Part shown: in pieces, positions 48,503 through 57,566 of the stretch
How positions within the stretch are numbered: position 1 is the first letter of the stretch
Layout of the letters: every line of letters begins with the position of its first letter
From: Okeania sp. SIO1I7
GTDB taxonomy: Bacteria > Cyanobacteriota > Cyanobacteriia > Cyanobacteriales > Microcoleaceae
Length of the DNA stretch: 64,000 bases
Assembly: GCA_010672585.1 (NCBI GenBank)
Contig: JAAHGF010000016.1
Location: 10,882-74,881, forward strand
Direction: 5' to 3'
Position numbers and translations under genes: made by a program
The notes under the pieces: model-generated
Told to the model about the DNA's origin: nothing
Seen by the model: the letters and a program-made list of their open reading frames with translations, nothing else
Database searches by the model: none

Positions 48503-48715
48503 GAATTTAGAATTTAGAATTTAGAATTTAGAATTTAGAATTACCTCTCCTTGAAAAGAAAAGGATTGGGTTAAAAGGAATTTTTTTCTTATCTTGGTCG
48601 ATTGGATATGGCGAGGAGACCCGCTCTTGACAGAGCCGCTCCGAAGATCGCCATCCCTCGACCGCTTTTCTCCATGAATGGAGAGGCTTTATACCTGAAT
48701 TTTTCGATAAGTTCT
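48503..48715. repeat. Interspersed repeat R (copy 4, inverted) with (AATTTAG)n
   Basis: AATTTAG heptamers (48503-48540) run into attacctctccttg, then tggtcgattggatatggcgagg and finally ctccatgaatggagaggcttta: the reverse orientation of copies 1-3. Here too the heptamers join the gagaggtaatt end. Confidence 0.75.
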
Positions 48716-49017
48716 GATAGTGTTGACTTTAATATTTCTTTAAAATTTATTTTTGAAATTTGTAGTTTTGTATACTATACTTAATAAAAATAAAAAAAAT
48801 TTAATTTAATACAGCAGGGATAAATTTTTTTATACCTTCTGAATCACTCAAAATCTGCCAATTAGTTAAGAAGAAAAAAGGTGCAACATAACAACAAAAA
48901 GATGAAGGATAAATTTCAGCTCTAAGCTCTAGAAATATAGCTAAATACAGAAAAGTAACAATTGCCCGTTACTTAGAAACTGCCAATATCTTTGAGTTAT
49001 TTTTGTTGTGAAATATC

Positions 49018-49331
49018 ATCTCCTTTTTTCAGATGACTGAGGCAAAACTCTATATATAGTAAACAAAAACTATAGTGCCACACTATATATAGCGATTTGC
49101 CAGAGAAAAGCCAAGGATAAATAGCACCTCCTTTTTTCAAATGACTGAGGAAAAACTCTATATATAGTAAACAAAAACTATAGTGCCACACTATATATAG
49201 CGATTTGCCAGAGAAAAGCCAAGGATAAATAGCACCTCCTTTTTTCAAATGACTGAGGAAAAACTCTATATATAGTAAACAAAAACTATAGTGCCACACT
49301 ATATATAGCGATTTGCCAGAGAAAAGCCAAA
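49018..49331. repeat. Three tandem 108-bp repeats
   Basis: The unit (anchor atgactgagg at 49033, 49141 and 49249) contains ctatatatagt and actatatatagc flanking caaaaactatagtgccac, so each unit can fold. The third copy is partial, ending near 49331. Copies differ at only a few bases. Because 108 is a multiple of 3, a minus-strand frame stays open through the array, but it is not a credible gene. The surrounding 48716-49017 and 49332-49531 hold nothing else recognised. Confidence 0.85.
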
Positions 49332-49531
49332 CAGACTTAAGTCATATGTAACTAGCTATCAGCTTTTAGCTGCTTTGGTTAAAATTCCCGACAACCCCAA
49401 GGGATGGTTTAGGAAGGGTCGCACATCCCCTTCTCGGACGTTAAAAAAAATGAACAAAGCTGAGTGCTGAGTGCTTCTCTAACTCAACTCGATAAATAAA
49501 AAATATAAAATTTAAGAGGAAAATATTAAAA

Positions 49532-51268
49532 GTGGATGACAATCACTTTAATTCAACAAGACGGTACGACCCAGAAGCGATCGCTAAGTATTACCGCTAC
49601 CGTCCCTGGTTAGTAATTTGGAGATTTCTCGTTATAGTTTTGTCTTTTGCTAGTTTTCTACTAGGAGTATTATGGGATAAATGGCAATATGACAAAGTTG
49701 AAGATACTCCCGAACGAGCTACCCAACTGCGAAAAATCCTAACTCGCTTAGGACCAACATTTATTAAAGTAGGCCAAGCATTATCCACAAGACCAGATTT
49801 AATTCGTAAAGACTTTTTAGAAGAACTAACAAAATTACAAGACCAGTTACCACCTTTTGATAATAAGAAAGCAATCTCTATCATAGAGACAGAGTTAGAC
49901 CAAAACATCAACGATATATATAGCGAAATTTCTCCCAGACCAGTTGCAGCAGCTAGTCTGGGTCAAGTTTATCAGGCACGTCTTCGGAGCGGAGAAGTAG
50001 TAGCAGTAAAAGTTCAACGACCAAACTTACTGCCTATTATTACTCTCGATTTATTCTTAATGCGGTGGTCAGCAAGTTGGTTAGCTCCCTGGTTGCCTCT
50101 CAATCTTGGCCACGATTTATCTCTGATTGTAGATGAATTTGGCACAAAGCTATTTGAAGAGATTGACTATATCAATGAAGGACGAAATGCAGAAAGATTT
50201 GCTACTTATTTTGCCGATGACCCAAGTGTGAAAGTACCATCAATATTTTGGCGTTATACTACCGTCCATGTTTTGACCTTGGAATGGATTGATGGCCTGA
50301 AATTGTTAGATACTGAAGCAGTTAAAGCAGCAGGTCTTGATACTGATACTCTGATTACTGTAGGTGTGACTAGCGGTCTACGTCAATTACTAGAGTTTGG
50401 CTTTTTTCATGCAGATCCTCATCCCGGTAACTTATTTGCCTTAAAAGATGGTCGGATGGCCTACATTGACTTTGGCATGATGGATCAACTTGAGCAGGAT
50501 ACTAAAGAAAATTTGGTTGACTCAGTAATTCATTTGATTAATAAAGATTATCAAGAGTTAGCTAAAGATTTTGTCAAACTAGGATTTTTGGCACCGGATG
50601 TGGATATTCAGCCAATTGTACCAGCTTTAGAAATAGTGCTGGGAAATATTATGGGTGAGAAAGTTAAGGATTTTAACTTTAAGACAATTACAGATAAGTT
50701 CTCGGAGTTGATGTTTGAATATCCATTCCGAGTTCCGGCTAAGTTTGCCTTAATTATTCGCTCTTTGGTTACTGAAGAGGGTTTAGCTCTTTCCCTAAAT
50801 CCAAATTTCAGAATAGTTGATATTGCTTATCCTTATGTGGCAAGAAGATTATTAAAAGGTGAGTCCCCAGCATTACGTCGTCGGTTAATTGAGGTATTGT
50901 TTAAAGATGGAAAGTTTCAGTGGCAAAGGTTAGAAAATTTGATTGGCATAGCTCAGACAGACCAAAATTTTGATATACTACCTACTGCTCAATTAGGTTT
51001 ACAATATCTTTTGAGCGAAGAGGGTGAATTTCTCCGAAAAAAATTGATTCTAGCAATGGTAGAAGACGACCGAATTCACACAGAAGAAGTTAGTCGTTTA
51101 TGGGGTTTAATTCAAGATGACTTTCAACCAAGTCGTTTGTTTGATATTGCTTTAGGTGCTCTAGCTGAATTTTCTACACAGAGAGCTACTGCAATTTTGC
51201 CTTCTGTAATGGCAATGACAAATTTTCAAGTGAGGAGTCAGGAGTCAGGAGTCAGGAGTCAGAATTGA
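49532..51268 (+). CDS. ABC1/UbiB-family atypical kinase
   Basis: 578 residues from GTG, with AGAGGA 12 bp upstream. One hydrophobic stretch (about 27-47). Signature KxGQ motif (KVGQALSTRPDL, 79-90), Ala-rich loop AAAS (139-142) replacing the Gly-rich loop, Lys160 in VVAVKVQ, catalytic-loop HADPHPGN (293-300) and DFG (313-315). These ATP-binding proteins act in quinone or prenyl-lipid metabolism in membranes. The last residues (VRSQESGVRSQN) are encoded by GGAGTCA heptamers, so the native C-terminus has been extended or replaced by a repeat. Confidence 0.9.
   Translation: MDDNHFNSTRRYDPEAIAKYYRYRPWLVIWRFLVIVLSFASFLLGVLWDKWQYDKVEDTPERATQLRKILTRLGPTFIKVGQALSTRPDLIRKDFLEELTKLQDQLPPFDNKKAISIIETELDQNINDIYSEISPRPVAAASLGQVYQARLRSGEVVAVKVQRPNLLPIITLDLFLMRWSASWLAPWLPLNLGHDLSLIVDEFGTKLFEEIDYINEGRNAERFATYFADDPSVKVPSIFWRYTTVHVLTLEWIDGLKLLDTEAVKAAGLDTDTLITVGVTSGLRQLLEFGFFHADPHPGNLFALKDGRMAYIDFGMMDQLEQDTKENLVDSVIHLINKDYQELAKDFVKLGFLAPDVDIQPIVPALEIVLGNIMGEKVKDFNFKTITDKFSELMFEYPFRVPAKFALIIRSLVTEEGLALSLNPNFRIVDIAYPYVARRLLKGESPALRRRLIEVLFKDGKFQWQRLENLIGIAQTDQNFDILPTAQLGLQYLLSEEGEFLRKKLILAMVEDDRIHTEEVSRLWGLIQDDFQPSRLFDIALGALAEFSTQRATAILPSVMAMTNFQVRSQESGVRSQN
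51232..51263. repeat. (GGAGTCA)n heptamer tract, translated at the end of the ABC1 kinase
   Basis: Four tandem heptamers. In this frame three heptamers encode seven residues (ESGVRSQ). Confidence 0.8.
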
Positions 51269-51495
51269 AGAGTTTCTTTTGTAGATAAATCATCAGGAAA
51301 ATCAGGAATAAGTAGTCATAATTTTTCCCTAAAATATTCTGTAAATTTGTAATTCAATGACTCTTATACTTGAATTATTATTGCTCAAAAAGAGAATTAA
51401 TTAATTAATGTCTTGATATTGCTGAATTACAGATAAAAATTAATTTTTTAATTCTAGTAAAGTAAGATTTTGAGGGCAATGAAAACACTTTTCTA

Positions 51496-51583
51496 ATAAG
51501 TAGTTCTGTAATTCAGTAGTATCTATTACTAAATAGATAATTGAAATTAGTATAAATCAATGAATTCTTTGTGTATAGCACAA
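51496..51583. repeat. ~85-bp direct repeat flanking a sulfotransferase gene (left copy)
   Basis: agtagttctgtaattcagta through tataaatcaatgaa to tttgtgtatag resembles 52684-52766 at roughly 70% identity. The two copies bracket the 51750-52664 gene. The mini-repeat TTTCCTAGAGGAATGCTGCGCAAA (51635-51658) lies just after. The rest of 51269-51749 is AT-rich without features. Confidence 0.5.
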
Positions 51584-51749
51584 TGCTTTTGCTTTAAGAT
51601 TAGGACATTCTTTTTTTACCTGTTGCCTGTTGCTTTTCCTAGAGGAATGCTGCGCAAACAACCCAGATTTATTGTCCTAATCAAAGAATTTACTGCTATA
51701 TAATCTGCTTTATTTAAGTATTAAAAAGACACAAAAACAATGAAAGAGA

Positions 51750-52664
51750 ATGAAAAATATTAAGGACATAGCTAAACAAAACTCATTTTTTAGTAAAATT
51801 CGGAGTAAAACAAGAATTGTTCAAAAAGTTCAGCATTTCATTAATAGCAATAAAATTCTTAATCATCAACTGATTTTTTGTATTAATTCTGGGCGCTCTG
51901 GTTCTAATTATTTATCAGAACTTTTGGGAACTGCTGAAGAAGTTATTAGTTATCACGAACCAAAACCTTCTATGACGCACCAGTATTTAAAAATGATTAA
52001 TACATCTAACTATACAACATCTTTTTCAAAAAGAAAGTTGAAAAATGCTGCTATTAAAGATACACTTTTGCAACTTCCTGATGACAAGATATACTGTGAA
52101 ACCAACCATATGTTTATTAAAACTTTTTTTGATGTTGTTGTTCAGGAATTTCCCAAAGTAAAAGTTATTATTATGCGTCGCTATTTACCAAAGGTATTGA
52201 AAAGTTTTATTGAATTAGGATATTTTTCTGAGAGAAATCGACATTGGAAGTTTTGGATGTCTAGTCCTAATGCTGTTACTGCTGCTATTCCCTGCATTGA
52301 TGTCGATAGAAACTTAGATCAATGGGATTTATCTATAGCCTATTTAATTGATATAGAAGCTAGGGCAAAGAGATTTCAGCAAGAATATCCAGAGATAAAT
52401 ACCTATGAAGTACGTTTAGAAGCTTTAAATAATTTTACTAATGTTGAATCACTTTTTGAGCAACTAAATATTACTTCAACTGATGAAACTAAAAAAATGT
52501 TTGGTCAGAAAATCAATCAGAGAAAGAACAAGAAAAAATATATTAGCGAACAAGATATCAGTTTATCATATTGTCAAGAACGAATAGAAAATTATATTGA
52601 AAAAGCCCATAATTTAAATATTCCTGTACCTGTTAATACTTTAGCACTAGACCATTATATATAA
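51750..52664 (+). CDS. Sulfotransferase-like protein
   Basis: 304 residues. PAPS-binding P-loop FCINSGRSGSNYLSELL (43-59) after a basic N-terminal extension, then YHEPKPS and a VKVIIMRRYLPKVLKSFIELG region in the position of the 3'-phosphate motif. It resembles the broad sulfotransferase-3 group; the acceptor is unknown. AGAGA immediately precedes the ATG. It is bracketed by two roughly 85-bp direct repeats, suggesting it was inserted between the ABC1 kinase gene and the small membrane-protein gene. One of three sulfotransferase-like genes in the 51-61 kb stretch. Confidence 0.72.
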   Translation: MKNIKDIAKQNSFFSKIRSKTRIVQKVQHFINSNKILNHQLIFCINSGRSGSNYLSELLGTAEEVISYHEPKPSMTHQYLKMINTSNYTTSFSKRKLKNAAIKDTLLQLPDDKIYCETNHMFIKTFFDVVVQEFPKVKVIIMRRYLPKVLKSFIELGYFSERNRHWKFWMSSPNAVTAAIPCIDVDRNLDQWDLSIAYLIDIEARAKRFQQEYPEINTYEVRLEALNNFTNVESLFEQLNITSTDETKKMFGQKINQRKNKKKYISEQDISLSYCQERIENYIEKAHNLNIPVPVNTLALDHYI

Positions 52665-52683
52665 AATCAAAAAAATACTTCTT

Positions 52684-52766
52684 AGATAAAGAATTCTATA
52701 ATTAAGTAGTATATATCCCTAAAATAAATAATTAATTAATATAAATCAAGGAAATATTTGTGTATA
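52684..52766. repeat. ~85-bp direct repeat flanking a sulfotransferase gene (right copy)
   Basis: Matches 51496-51583, including tataaatcaaggaa and tttgtgtatag. The right copy contains the ribosome binding site and GTG start of the next gene. Confidence 0.5.
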
Positions 52767-53113
52767 GTCCTCCTCAACCTCCCTATTTTTTAATCGCAGT
52801 TGGTTTATTCATGAGTTTATCTTCAGGAATAGTATTTGCCAAATTAATTAAGCAACTGGTTCAAGATTGGTCAGCAAATCCTTCTACTTGTAATATAGTT
52901 AGTATGAGAGGATTAACATTACAGCTTCCATATATAGGTATTGCTATTGGTGCATTAATATTTTTATCCTCAAGTTTACAGTTATTTGGATTTACTAACT
53001 TGGTTGCCTATTCTATTTGTTTGCCTTTAACTGTAGCAACTGGAGTAGTTGTCTGGATTCAGCTTACTAAAATTTTAGATAAGATGGAACAGAGCATAAC
53101 AGAAGAGAGTTAA
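52760..53113 (+). CDS. Small three-helix membrane protein, function unknown
   Basis: 117 residues from GTG, with AAGGA 8 bp upstream. Hydrophobic segments at about 8-28, 56-76 and 80-102. The N-terminus is Pro-rich (YSPPQPPYFL). Not recognised. It lies 69 bp before the epimerase gene on the same strand and may be co-transcribed. Confidence 0.65.
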   Translation: MYSPPQPPYFLIAVGLFMSLSSGIVFAKLIKQLVQDWSANPSTCNIVSMRGLTLQLPYIGIAIGALIFLSSSLQLFGFTNLVAYSICLPLTVATGVVVWIQLTKILDKMEQSITEES

Positions 53114-53182
53114 TTTTTTTCAACATCAGGATAAATTGACTCCCGCTTTCAGCAAAAAATAGCCACTTGAATATAGGAAAAA

Positions 53183-54133
53183 ATGAGTAATATTATTGTA
53201 ACCGGAGTAGGTGGGTTTATTGGGTCTCATTTAGCGGAAACTCTTTTAAATCAAGGAGAAAAAGTAATAGGCATCGATCAATTTAATGATTACTATGACC
53301 CTGTTTTGAAACGTCAGAATATTTCTCAATTTAAAGACAATTCCGCTTTCCAACTAATAGAAAATGATATTCAATCTTTAAATTGGTCAGAGTTATTAGC
53401 AGATATAGATATAGTTTATCATCAAGCTGCCCAAGCAGGTGTTCGTGCTAGTTGGGGTGAAGGTTTTCGTGCTTATACAGAACGTAATATTAATGCTACT
53501 CAAATAATTCTAGAAGCGGCTAAAGATGCTCCTAATTTGAAAAGATTGGTTTATGCTTCTACTTCTTCTGTATATGGCAATGCTGAAACTTTCCCCACCC
53601 CAGAAACTATTTGTCCTCAACCAGTATCTCCTTATGGAATTACTAAGTTAGCCGCAGAACGATTAGGTAAGCTGTATCATCAGAATTTTGGCGTACCCTG
53701 TGTATATTTACGCTACTTTACAGTCTACGGTCCCCGGCAACGACCTGATATGGCCTTTCATAAATTCTTTAAATGGATTTTAGAAGATGAACCAATTTCT
53801 ATTTATGGAGATGGTCAGCAAACTAGAGACTTTACTTTTGTAAGTGATGCAGTAGCAGCTAACTTATTAGCAGGTACAGTACCAGAAGCAGTGGGTGAGG
53901 TATTTAATATTGGTGGAGGTAGTCGGGTTGTATTAGCAGAAGTTATTAATATGATGGAGGAAATAGTAGGGCGTCCTATTAAGAAAAATTTTGTGGAAAA
54001 AGCGAGGGGAGATGCTCGTCATACAAGCGCTGATGTTTCTAAAGCACAGAAAATTTTGGGTTATCAACCTCAAGTTTCTCTGAAAGAGGGGTTGCAAAGA
54101 GAGTGGAAATGGGTGAAGTCTCTCTATAGTTAG
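53183..54133 (+). CDS. NAD-dependent nucleotide-sugar epimerase (UDP-glucuronate 4-epimerase-like)
   Basis: 316 residues, extended SDR family. NAD-binding GVGGFIG (8-14); H-Q-A-A-Q-A-G-V-R-x-S-W (80-91), characteristic of the UDP-glucuronate 4-epimerase-like branch; STSS (126-129), with the catalytic Y-x-x-x-K at Tyr151/Lys155 in SPYGITK. RYFTVYGPRQRPDMA is the sugar-nucleotide region. It would interconvert UDP-sugars in the cytoplasm to supply galacturonate or galactose-type units for surface glycan. The exact substrate is inference. Confidence 0.85.
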   Translation: MSNIIVTGVGGFIGSHLAETLLNQGEKVIGIDQFNDYYDPVLKRQNISQFKDNSAFQLIENDIQSLNWSELLADIDIVYHQAAQAGVRASWGEGFRAYTERNINATQIILEAAKDAPNLKRLVYASTSSVYGNAETFPTPETICPQPVSPYGITKLAAERLGKLYHQNFGVPCVYLRYFTVYGPRQRPDMAFHKFFKWILEDEPISIYGDGQQTRDFTFVSDAVAANLLAGTVPEAVGEVFNIGGGSRVVLAEVINMMEEIVGRPIKKNFVEKARGDARHTSADVSKAQKILGYQPQVSLKEGLQREWKWVKSLYS

Positions 54134-54270
54134 ATTTTTATTTATTGTCTGAAAAAAGCTTTATAGAGTAAGGTGCTGAGTAAACACTTTATACCATGCA
54201 TGAAAAAAGAATGTGTTCGAATAATAAGCATGAGAAAAAGACTTTACAGGAGGTCTCCCTTTGACAAAGC

Positions 54271-54336
54271 GGTGCGACCCCGCGACGACGCCAGCTCGCT
54301 TGCGGTGCGACCCCGCGACGACGACAGCTCGCTTGC
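54271..54336. repeat. Two tandem 33-bp GC-rich repeats
   Basis: GGTGCGACCCCGCGACGACG followed by (c/a)CAGCTCGCTTGC, at 54271-54303 and 54304-54336 with one mismatch. They are strikingly GC-rich in an AT-rich gap. Confidence 0.75.
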
Positions 54337-55267
54337 GGAACGCGCACTCCTTTTCGGGAACGCTGACCAAGAGAGGGAATGCGCACCAAGAGAAAAATAG
54401 AATTTCCTAGCTCAAAACTGGTATTGAAGCTATTCCCGTGTGACTCCTGACTCCTAAGAAATAGCCTAACTATTTGTAGCAAACATTCATAAAATTGGTA
54501 TTACTCGTTAGTTAAAAATACTAACAATACAATCATAAAATTCAAAATCTCTCAAAACCCTTAAAAACAAAATAAGTATCTTTGAAGCTTGATATAGCGT
54601 TTCTCAAGTTACTGAGGTAAAGTTGTTTTTCTTATTTTATAGTCATTTAACTTTAGATTGAGACAAAGCTTTCTTGCTATGAGGGAGTTTCAGACGAAAA
54701 AACGTCTCATTTTTAAGTTAAACTACTATATATTCCCTGTTTTCCGAATTAAACCAGTTGAAAAAAAGAATGCTATAAAAAGTACATCTCGAGCAGATAT
54801 GCTTAAAATAAGTTTTACCTTTTTGATTGGGAGGAATATGTTTACGGAAATGGAAATTAATTTATTTGAGGAATGTAATTTTATTTTTTCCTAATCATCC
54901 ATATATACTTCTCAAAAATCCTAGTTTTGCCTTTTCATTTAACTTTTTTAGGTTTACTAGACTAGATTCTTGAGTTGTTCAAAAATCAAAACTCAGAAAA
55001 ATCAAATCAACTTTTCCTTCCCCCTAATAATCACTAAATCAGTGTCAAACATTCTGACCATTAGGTTTAACTTTTTTGGCAGTCCTGGAACCGTAATGGT
55101 ATAGGTTGAAATGGGGACAAATTACCGAATGATGTCAGCTGTAATTACCTCAGCTCCAATTATAAAGAAAGAGGATGTATTTCGATTTTTTTCCTACTCA
55201 CAACTTTTTCTACTCCAGGTCTCCCCTACTCCCCTACTCCCCTACTCCCCTACTTCTTCTACCGTTA
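54337..55267. other. Gene-free stretch with repeat fragments
   Basis: It holds a TGACTCC heptamer pair (54441-54454), a one-ended atatagcgtttctcaag terminus (54593-54609; family of 28732-28843) and a (TACTCCCC)n minisatellite (55219-55257) next to the 3' end of the glycosyltransferase gene. A 78-codon ORF at 54658 is not convincing (no ribosome binding site, poor composition). Confidence 0.4.
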
Positions 55268-56212
55268 CTATGTACCACTACCACTTTTCTTAATTTGCCT
55301 GGCTATATTTTTGACTTTATCAATAAATCTTTGTCCTAAACTTTTTTTAGTCTCAGTTTTTTGAGGATAGTAAGTAGGTTTAGCTTCGCCCAGATATCGA
55401 TAATTCTCCCAAATATCCCAATAAGGGCATCCTGGTTCAATCCTAAAACCTGCCCAATGTAAATATTGTACAGGTTTACCTACTTTGGGGTCAATCAAGC
55501 GATCGCCTTCCTGTTGAAAATGGGGACTACCTGCCCAACTTCCTGGACCTTTACCTTCTGGCCGTCTAACTAGATTCAATCGCCGAGAAATATGTTTTAA
55601 TACTATATAGTTGAAAATTGGCTGGTCTGTGGTTTTTTCAGAAAAGTCAAAATATTCGGTATTGGCAGCACATTCGGCAAAGGTTTCATATAATTCATTT
55701 TCTGTAAACAGGTTTTTCTTTGACGCCCACCACCCGCTATTAAATACATCTTGAAGTTGTTCTTCAGTGAAGATTTTATCTTCTAAAACTTTGGATGTAA
55801 AGACATTTTTTATCCCACTTAAATATTGATAGTCGCAACACAAAAAATCATAATCTTCCAGATATTTGAGATTATCAGCAATTTTTTCAAAGACAACAAT
55901 ATCAACATCAATATAGAGAAATTCATCGAACGGTCCGAACCAACAAGCTTGTTTTTTTTGTTTGTTAGGAGTATTAAAAAAGCCTTGACCAAAAATGTTA
56001 TATAGTTTGTTGCAAAGATTATCTACAAATTCTAAATCTGGATAAATTTCTACACCATATTTACTCGTAACTATTTCTGCTACCTGCTGATAATTTTCAT
56101 CAAAAGGAATCATGATAATTGGAGTATCAGTATCATATAATCGAATACTTTTCAGCAGAGCGATCGTATTATCAAGCACTTTATCATTGGCGACAATATA
56201 AATTCCTTTCAT
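55268..56212 (-). CDS. Glycosyltransferase-like protein (GT-A/GT8-like), copy 1
   Basis: 314 residues from the ATG at 56212, preceded by AAGGA; an in-frame GTG at 56236 would add eight. The N-terminus MKGIYIVANDKVLDNTIALL starts a Rossmann-like sugar-nucleotide domain. LYIDVDIVVF (99-108) carries the D-x-D metal motif; SGWWASKK and DQPIFNYIV follow, as in GT8-type enzymes. The C-terminus YLHWAGFRIE and PYWDIWENYRYLGE is shared with the paralogue at 57567. Probably transfers sugar to a surface glycan. The region upstream is full of decayed copies of its ends. Confidence 0.72.
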   Translation of the reverse strand: MKGIYIVANDKVLDNTIALLKSIRLYDTDTPIIMIPFDENYQQVAEIVTSKYGVEIYPDLEFVDNLCNKLYNIFGQGFFNTPNKQKKQACWFGPFDEFLYIDVDIVVFEKIADNLKYLEDYDFLCCDYQYLSGIKNVFTSKVLEDKIFTEEQLQDVFNSGWWASKKNLFTENELYETFAECAANTEYFDFSEKTTDQPIFNYIVLKHISRRLNLVRRPEGKGPGSWAGSPHFQQEGDRLIDPKVGKPVQYLHWAGFRIEPGCPYWDIWENYRYLGEAKPTYYPQKTETKKSLGQRFIDKVKNIARQIKKSGSGT

Positions 56213-57566
56213 AGTTTTTTCCTTAGTTATTTCCACCTAGTTTTGGCAGATTTTAGTTATTATATTTACTGGAAAATTCTCAGATATTTATTTTTATGTA
56301 AATTTTGATTTTTTTTAGGGGAAAAGAATCATCAAAAAATTTATTTCATCTTGTTTCTATGATTTTTTTCATGCAGTTTTTAGCAGATTTTACTGATTAT
56401 ATTTACTGGCAGATTCTCAGTTTTTAATTTGCCTATAAGTTTTGTTCTTTCGGGAAAAAATAATCATAAATATAAAACTTTTCCACAGAGAGTTAGTCTA
56501 AGCCTTCGGCGAGTAGTTGACGACCATATAAATAAATGCTTTTTATCTTTTTTTTCCTTAGTTATTTATACCGGATTTTTTGCTGATTTTCATTATTAAT
56601 ATTTACTGGCAGATTCTAGAATTTTAGTTTACCAGTCAATTTTAGCTATTTTCTGAAATAAATTATTCAGGAATAAGAAATATAAGACTTTTCTAAAAAT
56701 GGATTGCTTGAGCGATCGCCCAATAGTTAGCAATAATATAAATGCCTTTCATCTTTTTTCCTTAGCTATTTTCACTCTGTTTTTGGCAGATTTTAGTCAT
56801 TAGATTTACTGGGGGATTATCGGGTTATAGTTGCCCTATTTTAGCGATTTTCGGGAATAAATCATCAGAAATTAAACAGTTTTCCACAAATGGATGATTT
56901 TAGCGATCGCCCAGTAGTTGACGACAAAATAGACAACATAAATAAATGCTTTTTATCTTTTTTTTCCTTAGTTCTTTCTCTCCATTTTTTTGCAGATTTT
57001 CATCATTATATTGACTGGCATATTCTCAAATTTTAACTAACCAGTAAATTTTAGTTATTTTCGAGAAATCATCATCAGAAATTTAACAGTTTTCCACAAA
57101 TGGATAATTTTAGTGACCGCCCAGTAGTTAGCAATAATATAAATGCCTTTCATCTTTTTTCCTTCGCTATTTTAACCCTGTTTTTGGCAGATTTTAGTCA
57201 TTACATTTACTGGTGGATTATCGGATTCTAGTTACCCTGTATATTTTAGTTATTTTCGGGAATCAATTATCAGAAATTGAACATCCACAAATGGATAATT
57301 TTAGCGATCGCCCAGTAGTTGACGACAACATAGACAACATAAATAAGTGCTTTTTATCTTTTTTTTTCCTTAGTTATTTCTCTCCAATTTTTTGCAGATT
57401 TTCATCATTATATTTACTGGCATATTCTCAAATTTTAACTAACCAGTAAATTTTAGTTATTTTCGAGAAATCATCATCAGAAATTTAACAGTTTTCCACA
57501 AATGGATAGTTTGAGCGTTTTCCTGTTTCTTATCTACCATATAAATTTCTTTTATCTTTTTTTTAT
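56213..57566 (-). pseudogene. Ladder of six ~200-bp relics of glycosyltransferase genes
   Basis: Start-codon remnants (minus strand) recur at plus positions about 56531, 56741, 56941, 57142, 57342 and 57545, spaced 200-210 bp after the first 330. Each unit has a 5' end like the paralogues (unit at 56741-56753: MKGIYIIANYWAIAQAIHF then stop), then a short AT-rich join, then a piece like their 3' tail (LTGKLKF-stop-NLPVNINNENQQKI beside FTGKPEPYNPPVNIMTKI of the intact copy), then the spacer ccttagttatt. Most units carry an HIP1 or near-HIP1 site. The central 270 codons are missing from all. Two unit types alternate (…cctttcatc… and …ctttttatc…), giving a ~400-bp super-period. Confidence 0.75.

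Noticed and set aside
48997..49299. 100-codon minus-strand ORF
   Set aside because: It exists only because the tandem unit is 108 bp (a multiple of three); the product is a repeated 36-mer with no ribosome binding site.
54173..54482. Overlapping 70-100 codon ORFs in the GC-rich 33-bp repeats
   Set aside because: Open frames arise from GC-rich repeat DNA on both strands; no start signals or protein-like composition.
54658..54894. 78-codon plus-strand ORF
   Set aside because: No ribosome binding site, biased composition, and it sits among repeat fragments; no domain recognised.
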